Positions 25,274-34,822 of a stretch of 64,000 nucleotides of DNA are shown piece by piece; the first letter of the stretch is position 1; each line of letters starts with the position of its first letter. The DNA lies in contig NZ_CP119993.1 of NCBI RefSeq assembly GCF_029338575.1, positions 992,001-1,056,000 of the forward strand, given 5' to 3'. Made by a program: the position numbers and the translations under genes. Source of the stretch: Halomarina halobia (GTDB lineage Archaea > Halobacteriota > Halobacteria > Halobacteriales > Haloarculaceae). The notes under the pieces were generated by a model. That model ran no database searches, had not been told where the DNA came from, and saw only the letters and a program-made list of their open reading frames with translations.

Positions 25274-26557
25274 TCACCGAAACCTCCGGCCTTCATTCGC
25301 GTACTCGGCGGCCGACGAGAAGATGTTCTTCGACATCAGATCAGTCATCGCCTCGGCCCGCTGCTCATAGATATCTGCGACCACAGACTGGACGCGCTTG
25401 TTGTCCGGAGCGGCTTCTAGCGCATAGTCGGCGAGATGACAAGCTATACGCGAGTCTCCATCTGCCGCGAATTCCTCAGCCCGACTCACCAGCGTTTCAA
25501 CGCCACCAGCAAGCGCGGTAATCTCTTCGGCGAGCGCATCACGGCTTGCAGGTTTCAATTCGCTCGGCCGGCCGGACCACCAGCCGCCATAGTACCGGAG
25601 GACGTTCCGGACGATGAACTCCCCGTCGTCATAGACTTCTTGTAACCACGGTTCATCAGGATCAGGAAGCTCAACATCTCGGATAATATCAACGTGCGGT
25701 GGCGAGCCATCGTTGAGAGTGTCAAGTGTTCGCTCGACGATGGTGTCGAGGTACTCTGCACTCCTGAGTAATCGACGTCGGATCTCCTCCGAGTCGTCGA
25801 TGATCGGTCTGCCGTGACCTGGACAGAGTGTCTCGGCGTCGACAGCAGTCATCTCTCGAAGTGCGTCCGCCCACTCCCAGGGGTAACGCTGGACTTTCTG
25901 CGGGTTTCCAGCATTTGGAGCGACACCGATAACGAAATCACCAGGGCAGAGCACCTCTCGTTCAGGACAGTACACCCAACTGTGGTCGTCGGTCTCCCCA
26001 CGAGCGTGATGGAGTTCGAGCGTGATGTCGCCCACTTGGATCGTGAGATTATCGTCGTAGATCGTAGTAGGCGGGTACTCGGGCCACCCGAACTGGCTTG
26101 ACTCAGCTAGGTCGTCGAGTTCGTCGATTCCAGACGTAGTGCCCCCAAACTGTCGGCTGTTGATGGCATCATTGTGGCCGACGGTTTGCTCGTATCGGTC
26201 GAATCGATTGGGCATCACCTGGTGGGCGATTACATTCGGTGAATCTTGTCCACTCACTAGGTAATCATCGAGATTGAACGCATGGTCGAGATGACCGTGA
26301 GTGTAGATTGCCGTATGCACTGATGCATCAGTATACTCGCGGAGTGCCTCGGCCATCGTCGCGGAGGTCGCTGACAACCCGGTGTCGATCAGCACTAACC
26401 CTTCGCTCGTTTCAAACGCCGTCACGCCGCTGAACGCCGAGAAGTAGTAGGTACTGTCGGCAACTTCGGTGATTTCGATTTCGTCGACGAACATGTCGAT
26501 CGCGTACGGATCGATGCTCCGTTGTGACATGAGATAATACTCGGGAAGAGTCAGCAT
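25274..26557 (-). CDS. MBL-fold hydrolase with alkyl-sulfatase dimerisation domain
   Basis: 427 residues from ATG 26557, which has AAGGAG 12 bases upstream; an ATG at 26530 is an alternative. Metallo-beta-lactamase motif H87-G-H89-L-D91-H92 plus downstream HARGETDDHSW and LCPGHGRP. The C-terminal 130 residues (VRNVLRYYGGWWSGRP, HLADYALEAAPDN, IYEQRAEAMTDLMSKNI) match the alkyl-sulfatase dimerisation domain of SdsA1/BDS1-type enzymes, which hydrolyse alkyl sulfates to alcohol and sulfate. No export signal is visible, unlike many bacterial homologues. First gene of the MBL-GMC-MFS run. Confidence 0.87.
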   Translation of the reverse strand: MLTLPEYYLMSQRSIDPYAIDMFVDEIEITEVADSTYYFSAFSGVTAFETSEGLVLIDTGLSATSATMAEALREYTDASVHTAIYTHGHLDHAFNLDDYLVSGQDSPNVIAHQVMPNRFDRYEQTVGHNDAINSRQFGGTTSGIDELDDLAESSQFGWPEYPPTTIYDDNLTIQVGDITLELHHARGETDDHSWVYCPEREVLCPGDFVIGVAPNAGNPQKVQRYPWEWADALREMTAVDAETLCPGHGRPIIDDSEEIRRRLLRSAEYLDTIVERTLDTLNDGSPPHVDIIRDVELPDPDEPWLQEVYDDGEFIVRNVLRYYGGWWSGRPSELKPASRDALAEEITALAGGVETLVSRAEEFAADGDSRIACHLADYALEAAPDNKRVQSVVADIYEQRAEAMTDLMSKNIFSSAAEYANEGRRFR

Positions 26558-26600
26558 ACAGCGTTCTCCTTTTCATAGATAGGAATTTATATACCGGTGA
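26558..26600 (-). promoter_or_regulatory. promoter of the MBL-GMC-MFS run
   Basis: On the minus strand, GGTATATAAATTCC (26596-26583) is a textbook TATA box about 33 bases before the ATG, and AAGGAGAA follows closer to the start. It gives the run a promoter separate from the HTH-10 gene upstream. Confidence 0.65.
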
Positions 26601-26627
26601 GCGCTCGCCGACAACAGTCGCCTCAGC

Positions 26628-27326
26628 TCACCACACCGACCGCATCGGGGGATCCTCGTACTTCGTGTCGAAGGCAGTTCGGACGATTTCGTCGATGAGT
26701 GAGTTTTCGATACGCCGCAAGACATCTCCAACGTTCGCTGCTGTGCAATCGAGTTCGCTGGCGATCTCTTGGCATGTAGTTTCCCGCGGCTGCTGGTAGT
26801 ACCCAAGTTTGTGCGCCGTCCGGAGAATCTCGCGCTGACGGTCGCTCAGTTTAGTAAACAACTTCTGTATGCTGGGTTCATACTCGCCGATACGTTCAAT
26901 TGTCGTTGTGAGAATACTGGGTGTCTCCTCAAGAGCCTGCTTGATGTTCGCTCGGAGTCCGATAAACGTAATCTCTAGCCCACCATCTTCATGAAACATC
27001 ATGGGCTTGTCGATGATGAGTCCATTTCTTCTGGGGATCCTGGTGAGTTGTTTGACAGTCGTCGTCGGATTGTAGTGGATATATGCAATCGTGCAGTCAC
27101 GGTGTTGAGTCACCCGATAATCCATTGTTATTTGACTTTCTGATAAGATCTCAGAGACGTCGGCGGGGTCACCTTCAAGTTCATAAAGCATGACCGCCGT
27201 TCCATCCTCGAGTAGGTGCGAGGAATGGAGCGCAACGGGCACCATGTCATCATGTGCAGCGAATGCGTTACCAAGTGACTGTGGCCACCCGTTGGGATGT
27301 CGGTAAGTGATTGTGGCGTATTGCAT
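26628..27326 (-). CDS. HTH-10 (Bat-type) transcriptional regulator
   Basis: 232 residues with AAGGAGC just before the ATG. N-terminal sensor-like alpha/beta domain (MQYATITYRHPNGWPQSLG, MLYELEGDPADVSEIL) and C-terminal HTH-10: LSDRQREILRTAHKLGYYQQ, then CQEIASELDCTAANVGDVLR. It is co-oriented with and 70 bases upstream of the MBL-fold gene and is the likely regulator of the MBL-GMC-MFS module. Unlike the HTH-10 gene at 11.2-11.9 kb it is intact. Confidence 0.88.
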   Translation of the reverse strand: MQYATITYRHPNGWPQSLGNAFAAHDDMVPVALHSSHLLEDGTAVMLYELEGDPADVSEILSESQITMDYRVTQHRDCTIAYIHYNPTTTVKQLTRIPRRNGLIIDKPMMFHEDGGLEITFIGLRANIKQALEETPSILTTTIERIGEYEPSIQKLFTKLSDRQREILRTAHKLGYYQQPRETTCQEIASELDCTAANVGDVLRRIENSLIDEIVRTAFDTKYEDPPMRSVW

Positions 27327-28022
27327 GCTCCTTGCTTGCTAGTAGCACCCATGAAAATTTCGGAAAACTCGATTCAACAGAGCCCGATCGGCGGCAGCCG
27401 TACAATTGAATTTACTCGTTAATGGGGTTGGTATACATATCAGAACGCAGTAGTGCGTCGTTGGTACTTGCGCCGAATCCTCTCAACGATAGACTGACGC
27501 TCTCCATCTAACCGTCGTGGCGATCAGCGTTCGACGCGTGCCGCAGATTTCTCACCGTTTGGAGCCGGCTTGAAAATCAGTTTCTTCTGCTGTGTTGAAT
27601 AGCGGCTACCGATCCGAGTCGAAGCGACACCAATTATGGAACCACGAGTTTTAGCTACTAACAAGCCGACTAACATTTTCACGGTCTGCGCGAACACCGA
27701 TATTTAAAAGATCAGGATAGCATCATCTAAAAACAGCAGGGGAATACGGTTACGCCAGAATTGCATTCAACTCCTCAAACGGCACTGATGGGATGACAGC
27801 CTGCTCTTGGTGTGATCGATTTGAGGCCCATCCGTTGTCTCTCACGTAGTTGTCACGAAGTGTGGTGAGAACTCGCGGTACTGGTCCGTCGAATTGAGAG
27901 GCGATTCAGCTCGTTAGATTTCGTGCCAGCGGACGGGTTTCGTCAGCGCTCCGTCTGACGAGTATCCTACAGGTTTAAGCCGGACCACCTCCTCACCTCT
28001 CTCTACAAGGCGTGTGATCGCG
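27327..28022. other. intergenic stretch with one coding remnant
   Basis: About 700 bases with no intact gene. A minus-strand open stretch (27905-27750) ends with QEQAVIPSVPFEELNAILA and a stop; it is bounded upstream by an in-frame TGA and has no start codon, so it looks like the 3' remnant of an unknown gene. The rest shows nothing recognisable. Confidence 0.5.
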
Positions 28023-28264
28023 ATGTGGACCCCTGACCCAACGTCGGTACCCGGCTGGATCGAGCAGACCTACGACCGCCTCACTGCCACCGTCAATGGG
28101 CGACACGAGGGGTTCTCCCGCGACAGGCGCAAGAGTGGCTGCTGGCCGATGAGACCTTCGTCGACGAGCCGACCGACGCCCGGTATGCCATCGATCGCCT
28201 CCTCAAGCAGGGGTGGCTGTACGAGGCTAATGGGGAGCTGCACATCACCGATCCCGACTACTAA
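28023..28264 (+). pseudogene. small haloarchaeal helical protein, frameshifted
   Basis: The frame from ATG 28023 (MWTPDPTSVPGWIEQTYDRL) breaks near 28115. The next frame continues with QEWLLADETFVDEPTDARYA, IDRLLKQGWLYEANGELHIT and a stop at 28264. Together they form a protein of about 80 residues with a winged-helix-like end (LLKQGWLYEANGELHITDPDY). It resembles the equally broken gene at 29594-29826 in size and end pattern (LLSRG-YLYEVNELLYLTPG). Function unknown; possible small regulators. Confidence 0.6.
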
Positions 28265-28431
28265 CGCGGGGAGCGATTCTACTACGGATCGGCAGTCTCC
28301 CCCTCGGCCAGGCCAGCGCGTGACCGCAGGAGGCAGTCGAGACTGCCCTCTCGATTCTCACCTCTACCAACCGCAGTACGAGCTCTCTTGGAGCGGTTGC
28401 ACAGTCAACAGGAGGCCATTCGGACCGCTGC

Positions 28432-28761
28432 TTAGCGGTCGTGGGGCTGGCTAGACTTGCTCGCTCCGCACTGACAAGGGATATTAGTGGCTGCCAGCAG
28501 CTCGTCGAGAAACGTTGACAGGAGGTCCTCAGGATCGTGGTCAGGTGCATCTGCTGGTTCCTTCCAGAGTTCGACGTCGAACCGCTGAGTGGCCGTCGGC
28601 TCCCCCTCCGTAACGATCAGCATGAGAATGGCCGTCTGGTAGATCACCACCGTCCGCTGCTCGTCCACCTCGAGATGTTCAATACCAGCCCTCGACAGCG
28701 CACCCTCGAGATCGATGGGGGTAGCCACCTCACAGTGCTGGACTGGTTCGTCGCCGGTCAT
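28432..28761 (-). CDS. small haloarchaeal protein of unknown function
   Basis: 109 residues from ATG 28761 (an ATG at 28794 adds eleven). Alternating strand and helix pattern: CEVATPIDLEGALSRAGIEH, RTVVIYQTAILMLIVTEGE, FDVELWKEP, then an acidic helix DPEDLLSTFLDELLAATN and a C-terminal C-Q-C-G. The composition is normal for a haloarchaeal protein. HalOD1-like size, but the signature motifs are not convincing. It is flanked by pseudogenes. Confidence 0.5.
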   Translation of the reverse strand: MTGDEPVQHCEVATPIDLEGALSRAGIEHLEVDEQRTVVIYQTAILMLIVTEGEPTATQRFDVELWKEPADAPDHDPEDLLSTFLDELLAATNIPCQCGASKSSQPHDR

Positions 28762-28988
28762 GGCGCTCGCTACGACGCGGCCGTATAAGTACATCTGGGC
28801 AGTACCTTCGACACGAGCAACCGTTATTATTCAGGGGTATCTAACGAGTACCATACGAACTAGTGGGATCACGCTGAGCCGTGGTCCCGACGCCTTGACC
28901 AACAATACCCCATGCGAGTAGACAAGCACTCAGCCGGTGAGGAGAGACGGTCCGCGAGCAGACCTTCCATGACGCCAGAAACCTGCTC

Positions 28989-29180
28989 GTGAGTCGACCA
29001 GCGACCGCCTTCGAATCGGTCGAGGCGGCGCACTCGGCGTTTCTCGAGCACGTCCGCGGGATGTATACGGTTCATACCGCCGGGCTCGAGATCGACGGCG
29101 AACCACAAAGCGTCCAGCAGCAGCTCGAGGAGCGGGCAACGGCGTTCTTCGACCACCAATTGGTCGAGATATATGAGTGA
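28989..29180 (+). CDS. short unrecognised open frame, possibly a gene end
   Basis: 63 residues from a GTG at 28989 (SRPATAFESVEAAHSAFLEH, then VRGMYTVHTAGLEIDGEPQS and EERATAFFDHQLVEIYE). The upstream codons (EQTFHDARNLLV) also read like protein, so this may be the surviving end of a longer gene. The helical, acidic character is plausible for a haloarchaeal protein. No family recognised. Confidence 0.4.
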   Translation: MSRPATAFESVEAAHSAFLEHVRGMYTVHTAGLEIDGEPQSVQQQLEERATAFFDHQLVEIYE

Positions 29181-29593
29181 TCGTAGTCAGTGTCGGCATC
29201 ACCACAGTCATAGGGCGTTTCGAGATCCCGTCACGGTCGAGTGAGCACCCATGGCTACCGACGAAACACGGAGTTGCCAACGCAGCTACCGCCTCTAGAT
29301 CGCAGAGAGACCGACAGATACGATCGTTCTCGTCGGTTTTCGCTTGCAACGTGGGGTACCTCCGTCACCGACACGATCCCCCCGTGATGTCCGCATACCC
29401 CTCATAGAGCGATCGGCAGCGCCACAGACGGCTGAGAGGACGAGCACGTCAGACGGAACGACACGATGGCCGTGAGAACGGGCCCCGCTAGGCCGCAGCG
29501 TGAGAGCAACGGGTGGCCGAAGCTTCAAGACGTGGCACCGCAGAGCGTATACTACCCGACTCAGCTGATCGCCACGAGTCCAACCGATCGCTC

Positions 29594-29826
29594 ATGGATC
29601 CCACCTCGACTCGATCGACACCGCTTGGCCCACTCGCGAGCGACGCACTCGCACAGCTCGAATCACCCCTCCAAGAGACGGAGGGGATGCGCCCAGCGAC
29701 CGCACGTGAGATGCTGCAGGACCACGGATTCGCAGAGGCGGAAACGGATGTCGCGCTCACACAACTACTCAGTCGGGCTATCTCTACGAAGTCAACGAGC
29801 TCCTCTACCTCACGCCGGGCAGATAG
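29594..29826 (+). pseudogene. small helical protein, frameshifted near its end
   Basis: From ATG 29594: MDPTSTRSTPLGPLASDALA, a helix with RPATAREMLQDHGFAEAETD, then VALTQLLSR. At about 29772 one G appears to be missing (AGTCGGGCTATC); adding it back gives LLSRGYLYEVNELLYLTPGR and a stop at 29826. The intact product would be about 77 residues with a small winged-helix-like end, related in pattern to the broken gene at 28023-28264. Confidence 0.6.
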
Positions 29827-30098
29827 CGATGTCCACACTGGACGGGTATCTCCCGCGATCACGCCGGTATGTATTGACGCTCTATGGTAGTGCCCAGCTC
29901 GAACGTGAATAGCGGCGAGACAGAGACACCTGTACGAACTCGAAACGGAATGACGTTTGCGGTGTGGGATTAATCGTCGTCGCGACGACCAAGGGTCGCG
30001 AGAACCAGGCGGGACCTTTCTTGCTGCGCTGGCCCTTCTCAGCCGGCGATGCTGGCTGGTCAGTGTCAGGCATTCGCGTACATGTTATGCCTTCAGCG

Positions 30099-30593
30099 CT
30101 AAAAAGCGACGGAAGGGGTGAGGACACCGAGCCCGAACACAGGTAACCCTTGTGTGAGCGTATGGAGCTGCTCGTTCCAGTGGATATCGTCGGCGTTCTC
30201 CCCGATCCAGAAGGCAGCCGTCACGAGGCAGTCAGTGTGTCAGTCGGTGCCGACGAACGAATCGGTCGTGAGCTGCTCGACATAGCGGCGATTCGGCCCG
30301 AGATAAATATTTGATTCGCTGTACGTCGCGATTCTAGCCACGATCGAGCCGAACAGGAGAAGAATACCGAGGGCAGAGAGATGGGGATCGAAGAGGGCCA
30401 GCCCGCCGATGCGGCCAGCGGCGACGAACACACCGAGGAGCACCGCTGTCAGGCGGACCGTTCGAACAGCCTTGTCGTCGATGTCGGCGAGCGTGTCACG
30501 CTGCGCATCGAGCACGGCACGAGCTTCTTGATAGGTAAGTGCCTCACGCCCGGTTGGCCATCCGTCGACATCGGCGTCCGGGTCAGTAGCCAT
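30099..30593 (-). pseudogene. haloarchaeal membrane protein interrupted by an in-frame TGA
   Basis: The frame runs from ATG 30593 (GWPTGREALTYQEARAVLDA) through two transmembrane segments (AVLLGVFVAAGRIGGLALF and LGILLLFGSIVARIATY) to VEQLTTDSFVGTD. It then meets a TGA at 30242-30240 and continues in the same frame to a natural stop at 30101-30099 with AAFWIGENADDIHWNEQLHT and a third hydrophobic segment. The family normally has Trp here, so TGG to TGA is the likely change. Without it the product would be about 164 residues. Function unknown. Confidence 0.7.
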
Positions 30594-31583
30594 ACTGCTC
30601 GATTGTGCTCAGGGGGCTATCGAGAAGGTTGTGATCTCCGTCGACTAGGTGGCTGGCCGAAGAGGGAGACGACAGCCCCGGAGAGATAGCATCCGAGCTC
30701 TGTTGCTCAGATCCTCACGACATCATCGATGTAGCTATCCTCGCCGAGAACAGATTTAGGGATCGTTACGAACGCAAGGTCCAGCACATCCGTAGGGAGC
30801 TAGTGGGTCTTCAGCCGTCAACTGCTAAATTCAAACGGTAGACACGGAGGACTGGAAACTAGCGCTTCACGACTAAAGCAACACTAGTGTTCGTCAGAGA
30901 CCGACTGGCCTAATGCAGGTGCTCTGAAAACGTTTCCACCGTCCGATGTAGGCCAGCCAACGAGACACTCCACCGTGTTGGCGTTCCTCTGAATCGGTTA
31001 CGCTGGAGTGGCACTCGTTGTTCAGTAGATTAATACAAAAATAGTTACTCACTCGTTAATCAGACGGTGTATTGAACGTCCGGTAGGGTATCTAGCCACG
31101 CCGGATTCTACTGCTCGGCGACCATCTGTGTAACCAGCTCTTCCTCCATCTCGTCCGGAGCATCGTTAGTCATTTCAGTGTACGAAACGTCCATCGTTCG
31201 GCGCACTATGATCACCAACTCCTAGTTTAAGAACTCGCCCTGCTCAACCAGAGTCAAGTTAATAATCACTTCGATCCGAGACCGTCAGTGCAAGAGTAGT
31301 CATATCGAACACGGAACGTTCAACAAAAATAAACCCCTGGCTCTTCTCTTTGCGCACCGCCCAATCGAGGGATAAACCGCACAGATAAGGCGTGGTACGC
31401 ACTGCTTCACGCGGGATCTCACCGCCACACTACCGAGGACATATCCGACCATCGTCAGAATCATTGATGAGCAAGTACTTCTACGAGAGTTGGGAGCCGG
31501 TAGCCGCTACGCTCGCTCGCCATCCCCGACCCGGACGAGGGAGTGTCACTCGAGACGATGCCATCGGTGGAGATGAAGTCCAG
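30594..31583. other. gene-free stretch
   Basis: About 1 kb with no recognisable gene. A 28-codon minus-strand open frame (31194-31108, MDVSYTEMTNDAPDEMEEEL) has acidic haloarchaeal character but is too short to assert. AT-rich patches occur near 31020-31070 and 31315-31340. Confidence 0.5.
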
Positions 31584-32103
31584 TCAGATCCGTCTGATCA
31601 CAGTACGAAGTTGGCTTTTCGGGAGCCATCCCTCACGGAGATCGGTGACATCCTCGCGCTGCTCGAACGCTCGTCGCGCTGTCTCACGGCGGTGCGATAA
31701 CCATGTTCGCCGTTCTGGATCGGCGTCCGAAAGCGTCTCAAGCGCGTCCTCGAGATGGTGAATGCGGTGGGCGAGTTTCATGAGTGGGCGGGCTGCCGCC
31801 GACTCAGCGACGAGGATCGCCTTGTCCGTCTCCCGCTCGATCCGGCCAACAAACACCGTCGGTGTGCCCCCCCTCGACGAAACCGACCTTCTCCTCGGCC
31901 AGCCACTCGGGCAACCGAAACAGCAGTTCATCAGGAGCGAGCTGGCCGAGTAACTGCCAGAACAATCGCGTCTCGTCCTCGGTGATAAGCCCCCGATCGC
32001 AAGCGGTCGCTAGCGACACATCGTGCTGCTCGAGGGAGTGGGCGTGCCACGTGCGGGCGAAGGTCTCGTAGTCAGCACAGTCGGTGATATGAAGTGACGT
32101 CAT
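31584..32103 (-). pseudogene. conserved helical protein broken at a C7/G7 run
   Basis: The N-terminal frame from ATG 32103 (MTSLHITDCADYETFARTWH) runs to FRLPEWLAEEKVGFVEGG; the other frame continues TPTVFVGRIERETDKAILVA, MKLAHRIHHLEDALETLSDA and RREDVTDL-like charged helices to 31584. The switch is at a run of seven C's (31867-31873 on the plus strand); six would make one continuous protein of about 172 residues. The acidic all-helical end and the absence of motifs give no function. A homopolymer read error is the alternative to true decay. Confidence 0.7.
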
Positions 32104-32413
32104 ATAGTGAGCTAATCTCATGTTTCTACTCACCAGTCATCAACGTTTTTGGTGGATCACCCCATGAGAGAGACCATCTCAGAAAACAGGTCCAATGCGT
32201 GATGATCGATGTGACGGCAGTCGTCTAGCCGACCCATGTTCGCCCAAGGAACATTCCTGTATACCTGTATAACTGCATGGCCGGATCCATACTGATCTAC
32301 ACGCGACTGGCAAGACGGGTACGTCTGACGTGTGGAGTTTCCCTATCCAGTGAGCGGACGCATTATTTTAGGATGCATTCGATATTAAGTAATTACTTCT
32401 AATCAGATCGCTG

Positions 32414-33211
32414 TTATAGAATCCTATCTGCCCATCCACCATCTACTTGGAAGACTGAGCCAGTAGTGAAGCTGGCTGCATTGGAGGCCATAAATGCAAC
32501 TGCTCGGGCGAACTCCTCTGGGTCACCGAGACGACCAAGTGGGAGTTCAGCTTCCCGTCGCTGTCGCGCCTCTTCAACCGTGATGTCTTCACGGTCTGCA
32601 AGTACACGGATCTTGTACTCGATTCGATCAGTTAGGACACCCCGGGGGCACACACAGTTTACGCGAACGTCTTGATCCGCGTATTCCTTCGCGAGTCCCT
32701 TCGAGAACCCATACAGCCCTGAGCGGAACGTGTTAGAGAGTATATGATCCGCGGGCGGCTCGCGGGCTGATGCAGACACGACGGTCGTAATCGATCCTCC
32801 ATCATCTACAAGTGATGGCAGGGTCGCATCGACAATCGCAACGGTACTCCGAAGGACGCTGTCATAGGCGTTGTCGAAATCAGCCAGTGATGACGCATCG
32901 AACCCTTGTGCTGGTGGACCGCCATGGTTTGCGACGAGTACGTCGAGACCACCGAGACGCTCAATAGCCATCGCCATTTGCTCACGGATCTCGGTCACAT
33001 TCGAGAGGTCACAGACGACAGGAATGATCGCGTCAGAACTGGCATCAGTAGCATCAATAATGGCGTCCTTTGCTTCGGTGAGATTCTCATCACTCCTTGA
33101 ACTGATGACGACGGTCGCTCCTTCACGGACGAGTTCTGTGGCCACTGCTCGACCTAGTCCCTTGCTCGAAGCAGTTACGATCGCAGTAGCGCCTTTTAAC
33201 CCGAGATCCAT
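32414..33211 (-). CDS. short-chain dehydrogenase/reductase
   Basis: 265 residues. Dinucleotide motif TASSKGLGRA near the N-terminus, V-A-N-H-G-G in place of the usual N-N-A-G, TTVVSASAREP, and the Y-G-F-S-K active-site pair in the segment LSNTFRSGLYGFSKGLAKE. This divergent active site is typical of a subgroup annotated as 3-oxoacyl-ACP reductase-like enzymes that act on small hydroxy or keto acids. It is preceded by 113 bases and the TctABC genes on the same strand, so it probably handles the imported substrate. The substrate is unknown. Confidence 0.85.
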   Translation of the reverse strand: MDLGLKGATAIVTASSKGLGRAVATELVREGATVVISSRSDENLTEAKDAIIDATDASSDAIIPVVCDLSNVTEIREQMAMAIERLGGLDVLVANHGGPPAQGFDASSLADFDNAYDSVLRSTVAIVDATLPSLVDDGGSITTVVSASAREPPADHILSNTFRSGLYGFSKGLAKEYADQDVRVNCVCPRGVLTDRIEYKIRVLADREDITVEEARQRREAELPLGRLGDPEEFARAVAFMASNAASFTTGSVFQVDGGWADRIL

Positions 33212-33324
33212 CTCAGGTATTCAGTGAATGATTCTCTACTTAACTCTTTGTTAGCCAATACGACAAGAGACTCCAGTCTGCATCACATCTCTTTGCCCGG
33301 AATAAGAACTGGCGAGAGTGGTGC

Positions 33325-34821
33325 TCAGATAGTACGTCGCGCCTGTATCTGTGAGACGACTGGTCGTCCTACGAACACTAGGACGGTGAGTACCCAGAGG
33401 ACGATCGTGATGCTGCTCGAAGTGAAGAGGATCATCGGATCGCCCTGACTCAGCGCTAGACTGCGCCGGAATCCCTCCTCAGCAATGGGGCCGAGAATGA
33501 TCCCGAGGATGAACGGGATGATGGGATAGTCTGTTTCACGCATGAGGTACCCTACGAATCCGAACAGGATCATAAACCACGGATCGAACATCGTACTGTG
33601 GAGCGCAAACGCACCGACAACGGTCAGCACAAGGATACACGGGACGAGCCATTTCGTCGGCAGCAGGACGACCCGCACGAGGTACTTCGAGACGCTAAAT
33701 GCGAAGATCAGGAGGACAACGTTCGCGATGAGAAGCGAGAGCATAATGGCCATCGCCTCTGGGCCGAACGTGCGCATGAGCCCCGGCCCGGGACGGATAC
33801 CGTGCAGGAGTAACGCTCCTAACATAACTGCTGTCGTTCCGCTTCCGGGGATGCCGAGTATGAGCGTGGGGATGAGCGATCCGGAGGTGACCGCGTTGTT
33901 CGAGGTCTCGGAGGCGATGACACCCTCCGGTGCGCCCTTGCCGAACTGGTCGGGGGTTTTCGACGCCCGCTTTGCTTCCGACCAGCTGACGAAATTCGCC
34001 AAAGAGGTTCCAGCACCCGGTACAGCACCGATGATGGTTCCGAGAGAGAGTGCTCGGGCGACTTGGCCAGGACGCTTGATCACCTCTCGAAACCCTTCAA
34101 CGATGTCGTGATACGACTTCACGTCGATATCGGTCTCGCTGACACGGTCTTGATTGATCAGATACAATAGTTCCGAGATAGCGAACAGGCCGACGATAAT
34201 CGGGATGAACGGGATGTCAGAGTAGAGTTCGGGGAAGCCGAAATCGAGTCGTCGCTGTCCCGTTAGCGGATCGACGGTGATCGCGGCGAACAACATCCCG
34301 AAGAAACCCGCGACCAGACCTTTCCAGACGTTATCGCCGACTACTGACGAGAGCATTGCGATGCCGAAGACGGCCAACACAAAGAACTCCGGCTCCCCGA
34401 ACATATACGACACCTGGCCGATCGGCTCGATCAGAAACAGGAGTACCAGCGCCGAGAGGAAGCCTCCGACAACGCTCGACAAGATCGAGATGCCGAGTGC
34501 TTGGCCCGCTTTCCCTTGACGGCTCATCGGGTACGCGTCCAGTACAGTTGCCGTCGCGCCTGCCGTTCCGGGCGTATTGATCAGCGCTGCTGGGATTGCG
34601 CCTCCGTACTCGGCACCGACGTAGATGGCAGCCATGAAGATGATTGCCGACTCCGGGCGCATCGCCAGTGTGAACGGGAGCATGATAGCGACCGTGTTGG
34701 TGCCGGTGAACCCGGGGATCGAGCCCGCGATCACGCCAATCACGACCGCGATGGCTATCAGAATGAGGTTCGTCGGTGTCAGCAGGATCGCGAGTCCGGT
34801 AGCGAGGTTATCGAGTACCAT
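33325..34821 (-). CDS. tctA: tripartite tricarboxylate transporter, large permease TctA
   Basis: 498 residues, about twelve hydrophobic segments. TctA hallmarks are present: IPGFTGTNTVAIMLPFTLAM, GGAIPAALINTPGTAGA in the first half, and GSLIPTLILGIPGSGTTAVM in the second, an internal duplication typical of the family. With TctB and the lipoprotein TctC it imports carboxylates with sodium or protons. The ATG is one base after the TctB stop. It is the third gene of the tctCBA operon; the following SDR gene is on the same strand. Confidence 0.95.
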   Translation of the reverse strand: MVLDNLATGLAILLTPTNLILIAIAVVIGVIAGSIPGFTGTNTVAIMLPFTLAMRPESAIIFMAAIYVGAEYGGAIPAALINTPGTAGATATVLDAYPMSRQGKAGQALGISILSSVVGGFLSALVLLFLIEPIGQVSYMFGEPEFFVLAVFGIAMLSSVVGDNVWKGLVAGFFGMLFAAITVDPLTGQRRLDFGFPELYSDIPFIPIIVGLFAISELLYLINQDRVSETDIDVKSYHDIVEGFREVIKRPGQVARALSLGTIIGAVPGAGTSLANFVSWSEAKRASKTPDQFGKGAPEGVIASETSNNAVTSGSLIPTLILGIPGSGTTAVMLGALLLHGIRPGPGLMRTFGPEAMAIMLSLLIANVVLLIFAFSVSKYLVRVVLLPTKWLVPCILVLTVVGAFALHSTMFDPWFMILFGFVGYLMRETDYPIIPFILGIILGPIAEEGFRRSLALSQGDPMILFTSSSITIVLWVLTVLVFVGRPVVSQIQARRTI

Positions 34822-34822
34822 G

